64,000 nt of DNA from Pontibacter pudoricolor (GCF_010092985.1 NZ_CP048106.1:1302001-1366000), one strand, 5' to 3'; counted from the first letter of the stretch, positions 1-9,375 are shown. Numbers and translations: made by a program. The notes: generated by a model from the letters alone, not told the origin.

Positions 1-30
1 TGGGTGGGTTTAGATTTCCAACTATAAAAC

Positions 31-63
31 AAAAGAGCCGCCTGTTAAGCAGGCAGCTCTTTT
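31..63 (-). terminator. Rho-independent terminator after pyruvate carboxylase
   Basis: An interrupted hairpin pairs AAAAGAGC with GCTCTTTT, with an inner GCCTG/CAGGC stem and one mismatch between them. Read on the minus strand it ends in a T run and lies about 25 bases past the pyc stop codon. Confidence 0.8.
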
Positions 64-87
64 GTTAAGAACAATAACCTACAATTT

Positions 88-3000
88 TTAAGATAAGGTC
101 AGCACAAGGTCATCCGTATTTACCAGCGATCCTTCCGGCAAATGTATAGCCGATATCATGGTGTCTGAGGTAGCGGTTATAGTTGTCTCCATTTTCATGG
201 CTTCGATTATGAACAGCGGGGTATTCTTTTTTACCGGTTGCTCTTTCTCTACCAGAATTCTGGATAACAACCCTTGCAAAGGCGCGCCTATTTGTTTCGG
301 GTTGGCTTTGTCCACTTTCACATGCTGCACCTTCTCCACTTTCACCGACTTATCGCGCACATCAATATTTCGTGTCTGACCGTTTAGTTTAAAGAACACG
401 GTGCGTTCACCATCCTCGTTTACGTGGCCCAGCGACTGATATTTGATAACGATGGATTTACCGCGGGCAATGTCGATGATGGCCTCTTCGCCGGGCTGCA
501 TGCCATAGAAAAACAGACGGGTCGGGATCTGATCTACTTCGCCGTACTGTTCCAGATGTTTGTGGTAACCTTCGTACACTTTAGGGTACAGCTGGTAACT
601 CAGGAAATCGGTATACTTGGTCTGCTCTCCGAATTTTTTCTGAAACGCGGCAAACTCTTCTTCCAGGTCTATTGGCTCCAGGTGCTCGTTTGGCCGTTCG
701 GTAAACGGTTGCTCGTCTTTCAGGATGATCTTCTGCAGCTTTTTCGGGAAACCGCCCACTGGTTGGCCCAGTTCTCCTTTAAAGAAAGACTGCACCGATT
801 CCGGGAACGATATCTCTTCGCCGCGCTCAAGTACATCCACCGTCGTCAGGTTATTGGCTACCAGGTAAAGTGCCATATCTCCTACTACTTTAGAGCTTGG
901 CGTTACTTTTACCACATCTCCGAACAGGGCATTTACATCGGCGTAGGTTTCTTTTATAGTTTCCCATTTATCTGCTAAGCCCAGCGCATTGGCCTGCGGA
1001 CGCAGGTTAGAATACTGCCCGCCCGGAATTTCGTGATGGTACACTTCGGCTGTGCCGGCTTTCAGACCAGACTCGAACGGATAGTAATACTCGCGCACCG
1101 TTTCCCAGTAATTGGAGTGGCGGTTCAGGCTTTTCTGATCGAACTCGCGGTGGCGCTCCTGGAAACGCATGGCCTCCACCATCGAGTTAAAGTTAGGCTG
1201 CGACGTTAAGCCCGACATAGAACCCAGCGCCACATCCACTATGTCCACGCCTGCTTCAATAGCCTTTAAATAAGTTGCTGGCTGTATAGACGACGTATCG
1301 TGGGTATGCAGGTGTATCGGCAGTTTTACCGTGTCGCGCAGGGCTTCTACCAACAGTTTGGCAGCATACGGTTTCAGCAGACCGGCCATGTCTTTTATAG
1401 CCAGAATATGGGCACCGCTTTCTTCTATCTGCTTTGCCATTTGCAGGTAATACTCCAGCGTGTACTTTGTTTTAGATGGGTCCAGAATATCGCCGGTATA
1501 GCACATCGACACTTCAGCAAGGCCACCGCTACGTTTGCGCACAAAGTTAATGCACGGCTCCATGCTCTTCATCCAGTTCAGCGAGTCAAAAATACGGAAC
1601 ACATCCACCCCTGTCTCCCACGACTTCTCTACAAATGATTCGATCAGATTATCCGGATAAGCCTTATAGCCTACGCCATTCGAACCACGTATCAGCATCT
1701 GCAACAGAATGTTCGGGATAGCTTTACGGAGCTGAGTCAGCCTTTCCCACGGGTCTTCGTGCAGGAAGCGCAGGCAAACATCAAACGTCGCACCGCCCCA
1801 TACTTCCATACTAAAGGTCTGCGGGTGATCTTTGGCAAACGCTTCGGCTACCTTCATCATATCAAACGTACGCATGCGTGTAGCCAGCAACGACTGGTGT
1901 GCATCCCTGAAAGTGGTATCGGTATAATGTATCTGCGGATCGTTGCGGAGCCATTTCGAGAACTCGTCTGGGCCCAGCTTTGTTAAAAGATCTTTGGTAC
2001 CGGGCTGGTATTCCTTGTTCAGGTTAAAGCCATGATAATCTGGCTTGATCAGCACACGGTCTTTGTCTACTTTCTTTACATCGGGGTTGCCATTAACAAT
2101 CACCTCGGCCAGGAAGCCCAGCATTTTGGTGGCCCGGTCCTGCGGTTTTTTGAAAATGAACAGTTCCGGGTGGTTTTTCACAAAGTCCACGGTGGCATCA
2201 CCTGAAATAAACACCGGGTGGTTTATGATATTCTGCAGGAACTGGATGTTGTGTTTTACGCCACGAATACGGAACTCATCCAGTGTGCGCGACATTTTCA
2301 TGGCGGCATGCTTCAGGGTTGGCGCCTGTGCAGATACTTTGACCAACAGCGAGTCGAAGAACGGACTTACCTTAGCTCCCTGATACACACTGCCCTGATC
2401 CAGGCGAATACCAAAACCGCCGGCACTGCGATAAGCTATAATTGTACCGTAGTCTGGTTTAAAATCCTGTTCCGGGTCTTCGGTAGTGATCCGGCACTGA
2501 ATGGCCACGCCGTTTGCACGAACGATATGATTTGGCCCTAACAGTACTTCTTCATGGTCTAACCTATAGCCATCTGCAATAAAGATCTGGGTTTTGATAA
2601 GGTCAATTCCGGTGATCATTTCTGTTACCGTATGCTCTACCTGGATGCGTGGGTTTACTTCAATAAAGAAGATGTTGTTGGTGTGCGGCTCTACCAGGAA
2701 CTCCACCGTACCTACGTTATTATAGTTTACCGCCGAGCAGATCCTAATAGCGTAGTCGTATAGTTTCTGCCGGGTCTCTTCGTCCAGACTGATGGCCGGC
2801 GCTACTTCCACAACTTTCTGGAAACGGCGCTGCACGGAGCAGTCACGCTCGAACAGGTGCGTGATGTTGCCATAGTTGTCGGCCACGATCTGTACTTCGA
2901 TGTGCTTCGGGTTTTCTACATACTTTTCCAGGAAAAGCGTATCATCGCCGAAAGCTTTCAGGGCTTCGTTTTTGGCTTCAAAAAATCCTTTCTCCAGTTG

Positions 3001-3531
3001 CTCATCATCCCGGATTACACGCATACCACGGCCACCACCACCGGCAGCAGCTTTCAGCATCAGCGGGTAACCAATGCGATGTGCTTCTTCCAGGGCAATC
3101 TCATATGTTTTCAGATCCTGCACGTTGCTCTGGATGATAGGCACTTCGCTGCTCAGGGCTACCTTTTTAGCGGCAATTTTATCTCCCAGCGAGGCCATAA
3201 CGCTTGGTTTGGGGCCAATAAAAATGATCCCGTTATCGGCACAACGCTGCGAAAAATACTGGTTCTCGGAAAGGAAACCATACCCCGGGTGAATCGCATC
3301 TACACCATTCTCTTTGGCTATTTTAATGATGGCATCAATATCGAGGTAAGGCTGCAGTGGCTGGTTGTCTTTGCCAACCTGGTAAGCCTCGTCAGCTTTG
3401 TAGCGGTGCAGCGAGTAACGGTCTTCGTAAGTGTAAATGGCTACTGTTTTTATACCTAACTCGGTGCAGGCACGCAATACACGTATGGCAATCTCGCCAC
3501 GGTTGGCAACAAGTACTTTTTTTATGTTCAT
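88..3531 (-). CDS. pyc: Pyruvate carboxylase
   Basis: This biotin enzyme makes oxaloacetate from pyruvate, bicarbonate and ATP, feeding the TCA cycle and gluconeogenesis in the cytoplasm. The 1147-residue protein has the full single-chain layout. The biotin carboxylase domain is at about 1-450, with the glycine-rich GGGGRGMR loop and RDCSVQRR. The carboxyltransferase domain starts near 530 with TTFRDAHQSLLATR. A C-terminal biotinyl domain carries EAMKMETT, with the biotinylated lysine near residue 1113. The start at 3531 (MNIKKVLVANRGEIAIRV) matches the family's N-terminus; an upstream in-frame start would add 22 residues with no family counterpart. The gene is divergent from the DUF2279 gene and has its own terminator. 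Confidence 0.97.
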   Translation of the reverse strand: MNIKKVLVANRGEIAIRVLRACTELGIKTVAIYTYEDRYSLHRYKADEAYQVGKDNQPLQPYLDIDAIIKIAKENGVDAIHPGYGFLSENQYFSQRCADNGIIFIGPKPSVMASLGDKIAAKKVALSSEVPIIQSNVQDLKTYEIALEEAHRIGYPLMLKAAAGGGGRGMRVIRDDEQLEKGFFEAKNEALKAFGDDTLFLEKYVENPKHIEVQIVADNYGNITHLFERDCSVQRRFQKVVEVAPAISLDEETRQKLYDYAIRICSAVNYNNVGTVEFLVEPHTNNIFFIEVNPRIQVEHTVTEMITGIDLIKTQIFIADGYRLDHEEVLLGPNHIVRANGVAIQCRITTEDPEQDFKPDYGTIIAYRSAGGFGIRLDQGSVYQGAKVSPFFDSLLVKVSAQAPTLKHAAMKMSRTLDEFRIRGVKHNIQFLQNIINHPVFISGDATVDFVKNHPELFIFKKPQDRATKMLGFLAEVIVNGNPDVKKVDKDRVLIKPDYHGFNLNKEYQPGTKDLLTKLGPDEFSKWLRNDPQIHYTDTTFRDAHQSLLATRMRTFDMMKVAEAFAKDHPQTFSMEVWGGATFDVCLRFLHEDPWERLTQLRKAIPNILLQMLIRGSNGVGYKAYPDNLIESFVEKSWETGVDVFRIFDSLNWMKSMEPCINFVRKRSGGLAEVSMCYTGDILDPSKTKYTLEYYLQMAKQIEESGAHILAIKDMAGLLKPYAAKLLVEALRDTVKLPIHLHTHDTSSIQPATYLKAIEAGVDIVDVALGSMSGLTSQPNFNSMVEAMRFQERHREFDQKSLNRHSNYWETVREYYYPFESGLKAGTAEVYHHEIPGGQYSNLRPQANALGLADKWETIKETYADVNALFGDVVKVTPSSKVVGDMALYLVANNLTTVDVLERGEEISFPESVQSFFKGELGQPVGGFPKKLQKIILKDEQPFTERPNEHLEPIDLEEEFAAFQKKFGEQTKYTDFLSYQLYPKVYEGYHKHLEQYGEVDQIPTRLFFYGMQPGEEAIIDIARGKSIVIKYQSLGHVNEDGERTVFFKLNGQTRNIDVRDKSVKVEKVQHVKVDKANPKQIGAPLQGLLSRILVEKEQPVKKNTPLFIIEAMKMETTITATSDTMISAIHLPEGSLVNTDDLVLTLS

Positions 3532-3828
3532 ATTATAAGGTAAGATGAAAATAGTAAGTATGAATAGTCGCTTTGGCGCATCCGTGTGGCTACGCACCCA
3601 ACGTTAAAATTCTGAAAAGAGAATACTGTATTTTTTGCCCGGAAATAAAAGTGTTCTCCACACTTCGTTTGGCACCCGTTAATACAGATTTTTTCCTGAT
3701 AAGGTTATACTTCAATTGCACTATATTTCAACAATTTCTGTCGGCTTGCTTTATAGTTTGAAATGAAATTGACGCCTGGCTTTTAACACCAACTATAAAC
3801 TATAAGCGGCTTTACCTATCTTTGACCA

Positions 3829-4737
3829 ATGCTGAAACAACTGGCTTTACTGCTACTATCGCTTTGCCTGCTTTTGCACCTCACAACTGCAAAGGCTACA
3901 ACTATAGCGTTGGCAGACTCCGGTAAGGTTAACAGGCAAAAACTGCTGGTATTAGGTGCTGGTTTTACAGTTGGGTATTCGGCTATGCTCGTTGGGTTAA
4001 ATAATGCCTGGTACCAGGATCAGGAACGAACAGATTTCCATTTCTTTAACGACAACAGCCAATGGCGACAGGTAGATAAAGCCGGGCACTTCTGGGGAGC
4101 TTTCCACCAGAGCCGCGCCGGAATTGATATGTTACGCTGGGCCGGTGTGCCTGAAAAAAAAGCTATAGTTTATGGAGGATTGTTGGGTGTGGTATTGCAA
4201 ACACCTGTCGAAGTTTTTGATGGTTACCAGAAAGATTACGGAGCATCAGTAGGCGACCTGGTAGCGAATACGGCAGGGTCTGCGGCTATAGTTGCCCAGG
4301 AGCTTGCCTGGCGCGAAGTGCGCATCATGCCCAAGTATAGTTTCCATAAAACCCGTTACGCAGCTGAAAGACCAAACGTACTGGGCAACAGTTTAGCAGA
4401 ACAGGCGCTGAAAGACTATAACGGCCAAACCTATTGGCTATCGGTAAATGTGGGTGATTTTCTACAGGAGCAAAGCAGGTACCCAAAGTGGTTAAGCATA
4501 GCTGTTGGCTACGGCGCTGAAGAGGTGGTGTATAACCATGAGCCAACAAACTACAGATCAGGATTTGATGCGCACCGCCAGTTTTACCTGAGCCCAGACC
4601 TGAACCTGCTGTACTTTAAAGGCCGGAGCAAATTCCTGAACACAGCCTTGTATGTGCTCAGTATAGTTAAAATTCCAGCTCCTACGTTGGAATACAACCG
4701 TAAGAATGGTTTCAGATTTCATGCGCTATACTTCTAA
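3829..4737 (+). CDS. DUF2279 family exported protein
   Basis: The 302-residue protein starts with a hydrophobic signal peptide (to about residue 24). Residues 40-140 match the DUF2279 (YfiM-like) pattern: DKAGHFWGAFHQSR, then hydrophobic segments and a PVEVFDGYQKDYGASVGD motif. The remaining C-terminal half has no recognised domain and may be periplasmic or outer-membrane associated. The function of the family is not known. A TATCTTTG box at 3817-3824 lies only five bases before the ATG, so that promoter would give an almost leaderless message; another promoter is possible. The next gene follows after 80 bases on the same strand. Confidence 0.8.
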   Translation: MLKQLALLLLSLCLLLHLTTAKATTIALADSGKVNRQKLLVLGAGFTVGYSAMLVGLNNAWYQDQERTDFHFFNDNSQWRQVDKAGHFWGAFHQSRAGIDMLRWAGVPEKKAIVYGGLLGVVLQTPVEVFDGYQKDYGASVGDLVANTAGSAAIVAQELAWREVRIMPKYSFHKTRYAAERPNVLGNSLAEQALKDYNGQTYWLSVNVGDFLQEQSRYPKWLSIAVGYGAEEVVYNHEPTNYRSGFDAHRQFYLSPDLNLLYFKGRSKFLNTALYVLSIVKIPAPTLEYNRKNGFRFHALYF

Positions 4738-4817
4738 AGCTATCGTATCTTTGCTATAGTTGGTGGCTATAGTTTATAGTTGCGACAAACTGATAACGAT
4801 AAACGAATAACGAAACT

Positions 4818-5771
4818 ATGAACGTAGGAGACCGTGTGCGGCTGATGTCTGGTCGCGAGGAAGGCATAATAACCAGGATTCTGGATAACAATATAGTTGA
4901 AGTTGCGATTGACAACGACTTTACCATACCGGTAGCCCGCCGCGAAGTTGTGGTGATATCTGCCGAGGAAAGCAAATACATGCGTTCTGATGATGTTATT
5001 GAAGCGCCTACACGCAAACAACCGCCAGCCCCTGTTCTGGCAGAAAAAGGAATTTACCTGGCTATGGTGCATCAGTCGGAAGAATTGCTGGCTGCCACTA
5101 TCGTTAACAATACCGATTACGATGTGCTGTTTACTACCGGCGAAGAGCGAAACAACCAGTACCGCGGCCTCCAGAGCGATAAACTGGCTTCAAAAGCAAC
5201 GCGGGTTATAGCACATTATCACCTGAAGGATTTTGAAAAATGGCCCAGCCTGGTAGTACAGTTTTTACAACACCGAAACGGCGCTCCGGCTTTATTTGAG
5301 CCTGTTACCAAACGCGTTCAGTTCAGGGCGAACTCTTTTTACAAAAGCAAGAAAACGGCGCCGGTACTTAACAAAGAAGCTTATCTTTTCCAGCTCGATA
5401 CCAAACCGACAACTATAGATCCGGATAAAATTAAAGAGCAGTTAGCAGAAACGGCTGAGCAGAAAGAAACCAACTATAAACTACAAGCTCCGGAGCACGA
5501 AGTAGATCTGCACATCGAAAAGTTAACAGAAGATCCCGGCAGCATGAGTAACAGCGCCATGCTAAAACTGCAGCTCGAGACTTTCCAGAGTGCTTTAGAC
5601 AGGGCAATGGCTGCAAACATGCACGAGATCGTGTTCATTCACGGGGCAGGCAATGGTATTCTTCGCAAAGAGATTCAGAAAATACTGAGCCGAACGCCGG
5701 GCATCAAATTCTACGAAGACGCCAAAAAAGAAAAATTCGGTTACGGCGCCACATTGGTAAGACTTAGATAA
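4818..5771 (+). CDS. DUF2027 / Smr domain protein (MutS2-like C-terminus)
   Basis: The 317-residue protein has an N-terminal SH3-like DUF2027 segment (MNVGDRVRLMSGREEGII) and a middle beta-rich DUF2027 region. The C-terminal Smr domain (about 225-317) carries EVDLHIEKL and the HGAGNGILRKEI signature typical of Smr nuclease domains. It lacks the ABC ATPase of MutS2, so it is a stand-alone Smr protein of the Bacteroidota type. Smr domains bind or nick branched DNA or RNA; the role of this subfamily is not established. A TATCTTTG -7-like box lies at 4746-4753, giving a leader of about 60 bases. Confidence 0.85.
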   Translation: MNVGDRVRLMSGREEGIITRILDNNIVEVAIDNDFTIPVARREVVVISAEESKYMRSDDVIEAPTRKQPPAPVLAEKGIYLAMVHQSEELLAATIVNNTDYDVLFTTGEERNNQYRGLQSDKLASKATRVIAHYHLKDFEKWPSLVVQFLQHRNGAPALFEPVTKRVQFRANSFYKSKKTAPVLNKEAYLFQLDTKPTTIDPDKIKEQLAETAEQKETNYKLQAPEHEVDLHIEKLTEDPGSMSNSAMLKLQLETFQSALDRAMAANMHEIVFIHGAGNGILRKEIQKILSRTPGIKFYEDAKKEKFGYGATLVRLR

Positions 5772-5786
5772 GTTTAGGAATTGATG

Positions 5787-5814
5787 AAGTTAGAAAGTTA
5801 GAAAGTTAGAAAGT
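5787..5814. repeat. Short tandem repeat AAGTTAGA x3
   Basis: Three consecutive AAGTTAGA units are followed by a partial fourth, just after the Smr gene stop. This is a simple slippage-type repeat with no evident function. Confidence 0.7.
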
Positions 5815-5897
5815 TTTTAATTCTATAAATCTTTAATTCCAATACTCATAAACTCTTTAACTCCAAAACTATTCTATCTCCTAAACTAAAAAAGCCC

Positions 5898-5905
5898 TAC
5901 TTTTG
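5898..5905 (+). promoter_or_regulatory. -7 promoter box for RNase P RNA
   Basis: TACTTTTG fits the Bacteroidota TAnnTTTG -7 consensus and lies about 15-20 bases before the start of the RNase P RNA. No convincing TTG -33 box was seen. Confidence 0.5.
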
Positions 5906-5917
5906 TAGACTATAAAA

Positions 5918-6358
5918 GAGAAAGCAGCAAGCCGTCTTATCGCTGCTCCCCTTGTGGAGGAGAGGAAAGTCCGGGCAACGCAGAGCATCCTGCTTCCTAA
6001 CGGGAAGGGTCTGTTTTGGAGACGAAACTGATACAGCCAGTGCCACAGAAAATAACCGCCGGTCTAATGAATAATTAGTCATTAATAATTATTCACTAAA
6101 AATTAGTCCGGTAAGGGTGAAAAGGTGCGGTAAGAGCGCACCAGCGGCTGGGTGACCAGTCCGGCTGGGTAAACCTCAGGAGTTGAAAGACCAAATAGGC
6201 CGGCAGCGTCTCCGCTTAGGCGGGACTAAGGGCTGCTCGTCCGATGTCGGTGGGTAGGTCGATAGAGCCTGTGCGCGAGTGCAGGCCTGGATAAATGATA
6301 AGACGCGCGCCCTCGGGCGTAGCGACAGAACCCGGCTTACAGGCTTGCTGCCACTCTT
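5918..6358 (+). ncRNA. rnpB: RNase P RNA, class A
   Basis: This is the catalytic RNA of RNase P, which removes 5' leaders from tRNA precursors. The universal 5' core GAGGAAAGTCCGGGC is present near 5960. The 3' half has GATAAATGATAAG followed by the conserved ACAGAACCCGGCTTA. The terminal P1 helix pairs 5925-5933 (CAGCAAGCC) with 6342-6350 (GGCTTGCTG). The variable P12 arm (about 6063-6105) is extended and very A/T rich, with GAATAATTA pairing TAATTATTC inside an outer CTAAT/ATTAG stem. Ends are approximate by a few bases. Confidence 0.95.
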
Positions 6359-6471
6359 TTTTTATAGTTTCACTTCTCCCTTTTCCCTCTTTCATTCCTG
6401 CAACTATAGTTCTGTTCGCTTAAAGGTTTACAGCTGCGTTTGCTATCTTTGCATCGCAAAAATAATAAGCC

Positions 6472-7464
6472 ATGGCTGACCTGAAACTATACGATCCGTT
6501 TACAAAAATGCAGTTCACAGACGAACATTGCTTTTTGTGCGGCACAACTATAACCACTGCAGACAGAACACCGGTCTTCGGAGAATGGATGCAGAAAAAA
6601 TATAACCTGGAAAATAAAGAGTTGCTTCTGCTGGATAAAAGCGTAACAACTTTCTCGCAACTCACAATCCCATGCTGCAACCAGTGCCATACCAACTATA
6701 TTTTACCGCTCGAGGAAGAGATAGAGAAAGCCAGCGAAGCAGATTACGAAGGTATACAATCGCTTAACCCGGAAAAGCTTTTCCAGTGGATAGGCAAAAT
6801 GTATTACGGCACATTGGTAACTGAGCTTATCCGGGAAAAAGACCCGCTCATCATGCCTGAAAACCCTGTCAGCGAAAACCCGCAGATGCTCGGCAAATTC
6901 AGGACATTTTACCAGGTATTGCAATCGCTGCGCGTGCCAATGGTTTTTTCTGATTTTCAGCCCTGCTCCCTTTTCGTTCTCCAGGTTGACCCTACAGAAG
7001 ACGAGCTGCCTTTCGAGTACCAGGACGAACTGTCAACAATGGCTTTCAGTATAAAGCTTGGACCTGTTGTTATAGTTTGCAAACTGCTGGATAACGGCAT
7101 TATTTCGAAAGCATTAGGCAGGCTATATAAGCTTACAGAAGGCAGCCAGTTACACCCAATACAGGTAGCTGAATTTAAAGCCCAGGTATTTTATGCTGCT
7201 TATATTTTTAATGTTGTTCCGGATTATTTTATCAGAACGATAAAACCTGAAGATGAGCAACTGGTACTGGATACTTTGATTGATGATGTAACCAACGAAG
7301 TTTTTAATCCATGGGAGCCAGTAGCTTATGCTCACATGCTCGAAGAAATGCTGAAGCCCTGGAGTATAAGGGAGCAGCAAATTTTAGCTGACCCAACACG
7401 GCCTTTAACCTTCCTGACTGATGACATGGGCGAGTTTAAAACAATAGAACGTTTCGTACAATAA
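6472..7464 (+). CDS. Hypothetical protein with N-terminal zinc ribbon
   Basis: The function is not recognised. The 330-residue soluble protein has CFLCG at residues 20-24 and CCNQCH at 68-73, spaced as in HNH-like or treble-clef zinc-binding folds, but no HNH catalytic histidines are evident afterwards. There is no signal peptide or membrane segment. A TATCTTTG -7-like box (6444-6451) lies about 20 bases before the ATG. It is a single-gene unit between rnpB and a convergent SIMPL gene. Confidence 0.75.
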   Translation: MADLKLYDPFTKMQFTDEHCFLCGTTITTADRTPVFGEWMQKKYNLENKELLLLDKSVTTFSQLTIPCCNQCHTNYILPLEEEIEKASEADYEGIQSLNPEKLFQWIGKMYYGTLVTELIREKDPLIMPENPVSENPQMLGKFRTFYQVLQSLRVPMVFSDFQPCSLFVLQVDPTEDELPFEYQDELSTMAFSIKLGPVVIVCKLLDNGIISKALGRLYKLTEGSQLHPIQVAEFKAQVFYAAYIFNVVPDYFIRTIKPEDEQLVLDTLIDDVTNEVFNPWEPVAYAHMLEEMLKPWSIREQQILADPTRPLTFLTDDMGEFKTIERFVQ

Positions 7465-7473
7465 CTATAAAAT

Positions 7474-7509
7474 GCAAAGCGGCTCCCGGAAATCCAGGAG
7501 CCGCTTTGC
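7474..7509. terminator. Hairpin terminator between convergent genes
   Basis: GCAAAGCGGCTCC pairs perfectly with GGAGCCGCTTTGC around a 10-base loop. It lies between two convergent genes and could act on either strand, although the T tract is weak. Confidence 0.7.
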
Positions 7510-7535
7510 TAAATAGTACCAGAGCTTTTTCAGTA

Positions 7536-7592
7536 GTAAACTATAGTTTAATTCTCTATTATGTTGTAAACTATAGTTTAATTCTCTATTAT
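7536..7592. repeat. 27-base direct repeat, period 30, at a gene end
   Basis: Two identical 27-base copies (7536-7562 and 7566-7592) each contain TAAACTATAGTTTA. The second copy covers the last codons and stop of the SIMPL gene, so the first is a tandem duplication of that gene's 3' end. Each copy also contains a self-complementary core. Confidence 0.9.
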
Positions 7593-8294
7593 AAAGCTGA
7601 CACTTACTGTAGAGGTAACTATAACTTCACCGCCCGCTATAGTTGGACCGTCAGCACCTGCACTATCCTGTGCTTTCATCATGGCTGCTTCAGCATACAT
7701 TGGAACCGGACGACCGCCAGTGGTATTCTCATTGATCGCGTAAACCCTGCCAACTTTAGCTCCCAGTTCATTTGTTAAAGCAGTAGCCTTTTGCTTTGCA
7801 TTGTTCACCGCTTTTTTGCGTGCCTCTGCTTTATATTTTTCCAGATCAGCCACCTGGAACGATACACCTTCCACTCTGTTTACACCTGCACCGTATAATC
7901 CAGCCATCAGCTCATCGAACTTGTTAAGTTTCCGGACCAATACTGTCATAGTTTTCTGAGCAGTATAAGCATCTGGCGTAGTTCTGCCGTACTCTCCGTT
8001 ATTATAAATCGGGTAAATGCTCATGTAAGAAGTCTGGATATCCTTCTCGCTCACACCCTGCTTTTTAAGATATGCAATAATAGCCGCTGCTTTAGCATCT
8101 GCCTGCTTCCGCGCCTGTTCCAATGTTTTTTCACGTACTTCCACCCCCATTGAAACCATCACCTGGTCGGGCTGCACCCGGACTTCGCCGATACCGTTTA
8201 CATTAACCAAAGGCGGTAAAACCTGTTGCTGGGCCTGCACGGCTACCTGGCTAATAAGGAATACTGCTAACAGAAGTAAGAATGTCTTTTTCAT
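7578..8294 (-). CDS. SIMPL domain (DUF541) exported protein
   Basis: The 238-residue protein has a signal peptide (MKKTFLLLLAVFLISQVAVQA) and a SIMPL/DUF541 domain over most of the rest. Family features include the N-terminal NVNGIGEVRVQPDQVMVSMGV strand and the ...KATALTNELGAKVGRVYAINE segment near the C-terminus. SIMPL proteins such as BP26/OMP28 form periplasmic or outer-membrane oligomers of uncertain function. The gene stands alone, convergent with the preceding gene. Confidence 0.9.
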   Translation of the reverse strand: MKKTFLLLLAVFLISQVAVQAQQQVLPPLVNVNGIGEVRVQPDQVMVSMGVEVREKTLEQARKQADAKAAAIIAYLKKQGVSEKDIQTSYMSIYPIYNNGEYGRTTPDAYTAQKTMTVLVRKLNKFDELMAGLYGAGVNRVEGVSFQVADLEKYKAEARKKAVNNAKQKATALTNELGAKVGRVYAINENTTGGRPVPMYAEAAMMKAQDSAGADGPTIAGGEVIVTSTVSVSFIIEN

Positions 8295-8397
8295 GGTTTT
8301 TAGTTTTAGTTAGATAAAAGGATTATATAAGGTATAGTGTTTTTGTATATAGCTGCGAATTACAAATGTTGTACCACAAAACTAAAGTATAGAAAAT

Positions 8398-8432
8398 AAA
8401 AAAGCCTTTACCATAATGGCAAAGGCTTTTTT
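8398..8432 (-). terminator. Rho-independent terminator
   Basis: AAAAAAGCCTTT (8398-8409) pairs perfectly with AAAGGCTTTTTT (8421-8432). It is positioned to end the small minus-strand gene that stops at 8450. Confidence 0.85.
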
Positions 8433-8449
8433 ATCAGTTTTTGTATGTC

Positions 8450-8764
8450 TTATTCCGATGCATATTCATATTCATCATCCATATTATAACGTGCAAGTAG
8501 CACAGCACCAATAGTTAATGCTCCTGCTGCCAGAATAAGCTGTGTTGTGGTCAACTTTTTTGAGGCTTTTACTATAATATTTCCAACATCCTGTAACAGA
8601 TCAGGTAACTTCTCATGTTTGCCCTGAAGCACATGCATCGCCGACTCTATCGTTTTAGACATATCATGCGGTTGCAAAAGCTTCAATACACTTTCACTCG
8701 AGTCGTTTTTCTTCTGTGCTGATTTAGAATTATTATTCTGGTTCTGTTTATTTTCGTTTTCCAT
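8450..8764 (-). CDS. Small hypothetical membrane-anchored protein
   Basis: The function is not recognised. The 104-residue protein (start at 8764, MENENKQ; an upstream in-frame ATG would add 10 residues) has a polar Asn/Gln/Lys-rich N-terminus. It also has an amphipathic middle and one hydrophobic helix near the C-terminus (LILAAGALTIGAVLLARY) ending in an acidic tail. It is followed by a strong terminator and preceded by another small gene on the same strand. Confidence 0.6.
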   Translation of the reverse strand: MENENKQNQNNNSKSAQKKNDSSESVLKLLQPHDMSKTIESAMHVLQGKHEKLPDLLQDVGNIIVKASKKLTTTQLILAAGALTIGAVLLARYNMDDEYEYASE

Positions 8765-8840
8765 AGTATATAGATGCTTACGCGGGTTATACATTTACTT
8801 AATGTGTCTTTATACGGCAATCAAGACCGCATAAGTTAGT

Positions 8841-9116
8841 TTAGGAAACAGATCTTCCTCCGTACTCCTCTACCATCTGTGTCATACGTTGCACCAGGCT
8901 GTTTTCATTCACCATCATGCTGGCCGGAAACCCGACACTCAGGTCATTAATCACGAGGCTCTGCTCTGCTTCACTATAGTTGTACTTTGCATTCACCCCT
9001 TTTTCGCTGATGTTTCCTTCGTTACCCTGCAACGTAAGCCCCATTTGCTTTAATTTATCTTTTAACTTATTAAAAGCATCCGGACTAATACCCGTAAAAT
9101 GGACTTGTCTAGCCAT
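8841..9116 (-). CDS. Small hypothetical protein (91 residues)
   Basis: The function is not recognised. The short soluble protein begins MARQVHFTGISPDAFNKL and shows alternating helix and strand character, without cysteines or membrane segments. It resembles small conserved proteins of Bacteroidota only in general composition. It lies upstream of the 104-residue membrane protein on the same strand, and the two may share a promoter. Confidence 0.6.
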   Translation of the reverse strand: MARQVHFTGISPDAFNKLKDKLKQMGLTLQGNEGNISEKGVNAKYNYSEAEQSLVINDLSVGFPASMMVNENSLVQRMTQMVEEYGGRSVS

Positions 9117-9251
9117 ATGTATGTTTGTTTAATTTTAATCTGTAAATCTACACTAACGGGATAAATATAGTATTTGTTAATGTATCGCTGCACGAATTTG
9201 ACCTAAAAAAAGGCTTTATGGTTAAATCAGGCACAATATTTTCCAAAAGTA

Positions 9252-9282
9252 TTTGTTTTTACTATTAAGCCTATTATATTTG
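9252..9282 (+). promoter_or_regulatory. Promoter of tRNA-Glu
   Basis: TTTG at 9252-9255 and TATATTTG at 9275-9282, 19 bases apart, match the Bacteroidota -33/-7 consensus well. They lie about 20 bases upstream of the tRNA. Confidence 0.75.
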
Positions 9283-9303
9283 CACCCGCAATACAGCAAT
9301 TAC

Positions 9304-9375
9304 GGTCCGTTCGTCTAGGGGTTAGGACACCAGATTTTCATTCTGGTAACAGGGGTTCGATTCCCCTACGGACTA
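9304..9375 (+). tRNA. tRNA-Glu (anticodon UUC)
   Basis: The cloverleaf is complete. The acceptor GGTCCGT pairs ACGGACT with a G-U first pair. The D arm, the anticodon stem CCAGA/TCTGG with loop TTTTCAT (anticodon TTC) and the T arm AGGGGTTCGATTCCCCT are all present. CCA is not encoded. The 3' half is overlapped in antisense by the end of a serine recombinase frame, which marks it as a likely integration site. Confidence 0.97.

Noticed and set aside
158..3548. Several plus-strand open frames opposite pyruvate carboxylase
   Set aside because: They lie fully antisense to a well supported 1147-residue enzyme, have no family resemblance and read as low-complexity or odd compositions; shadow frames.
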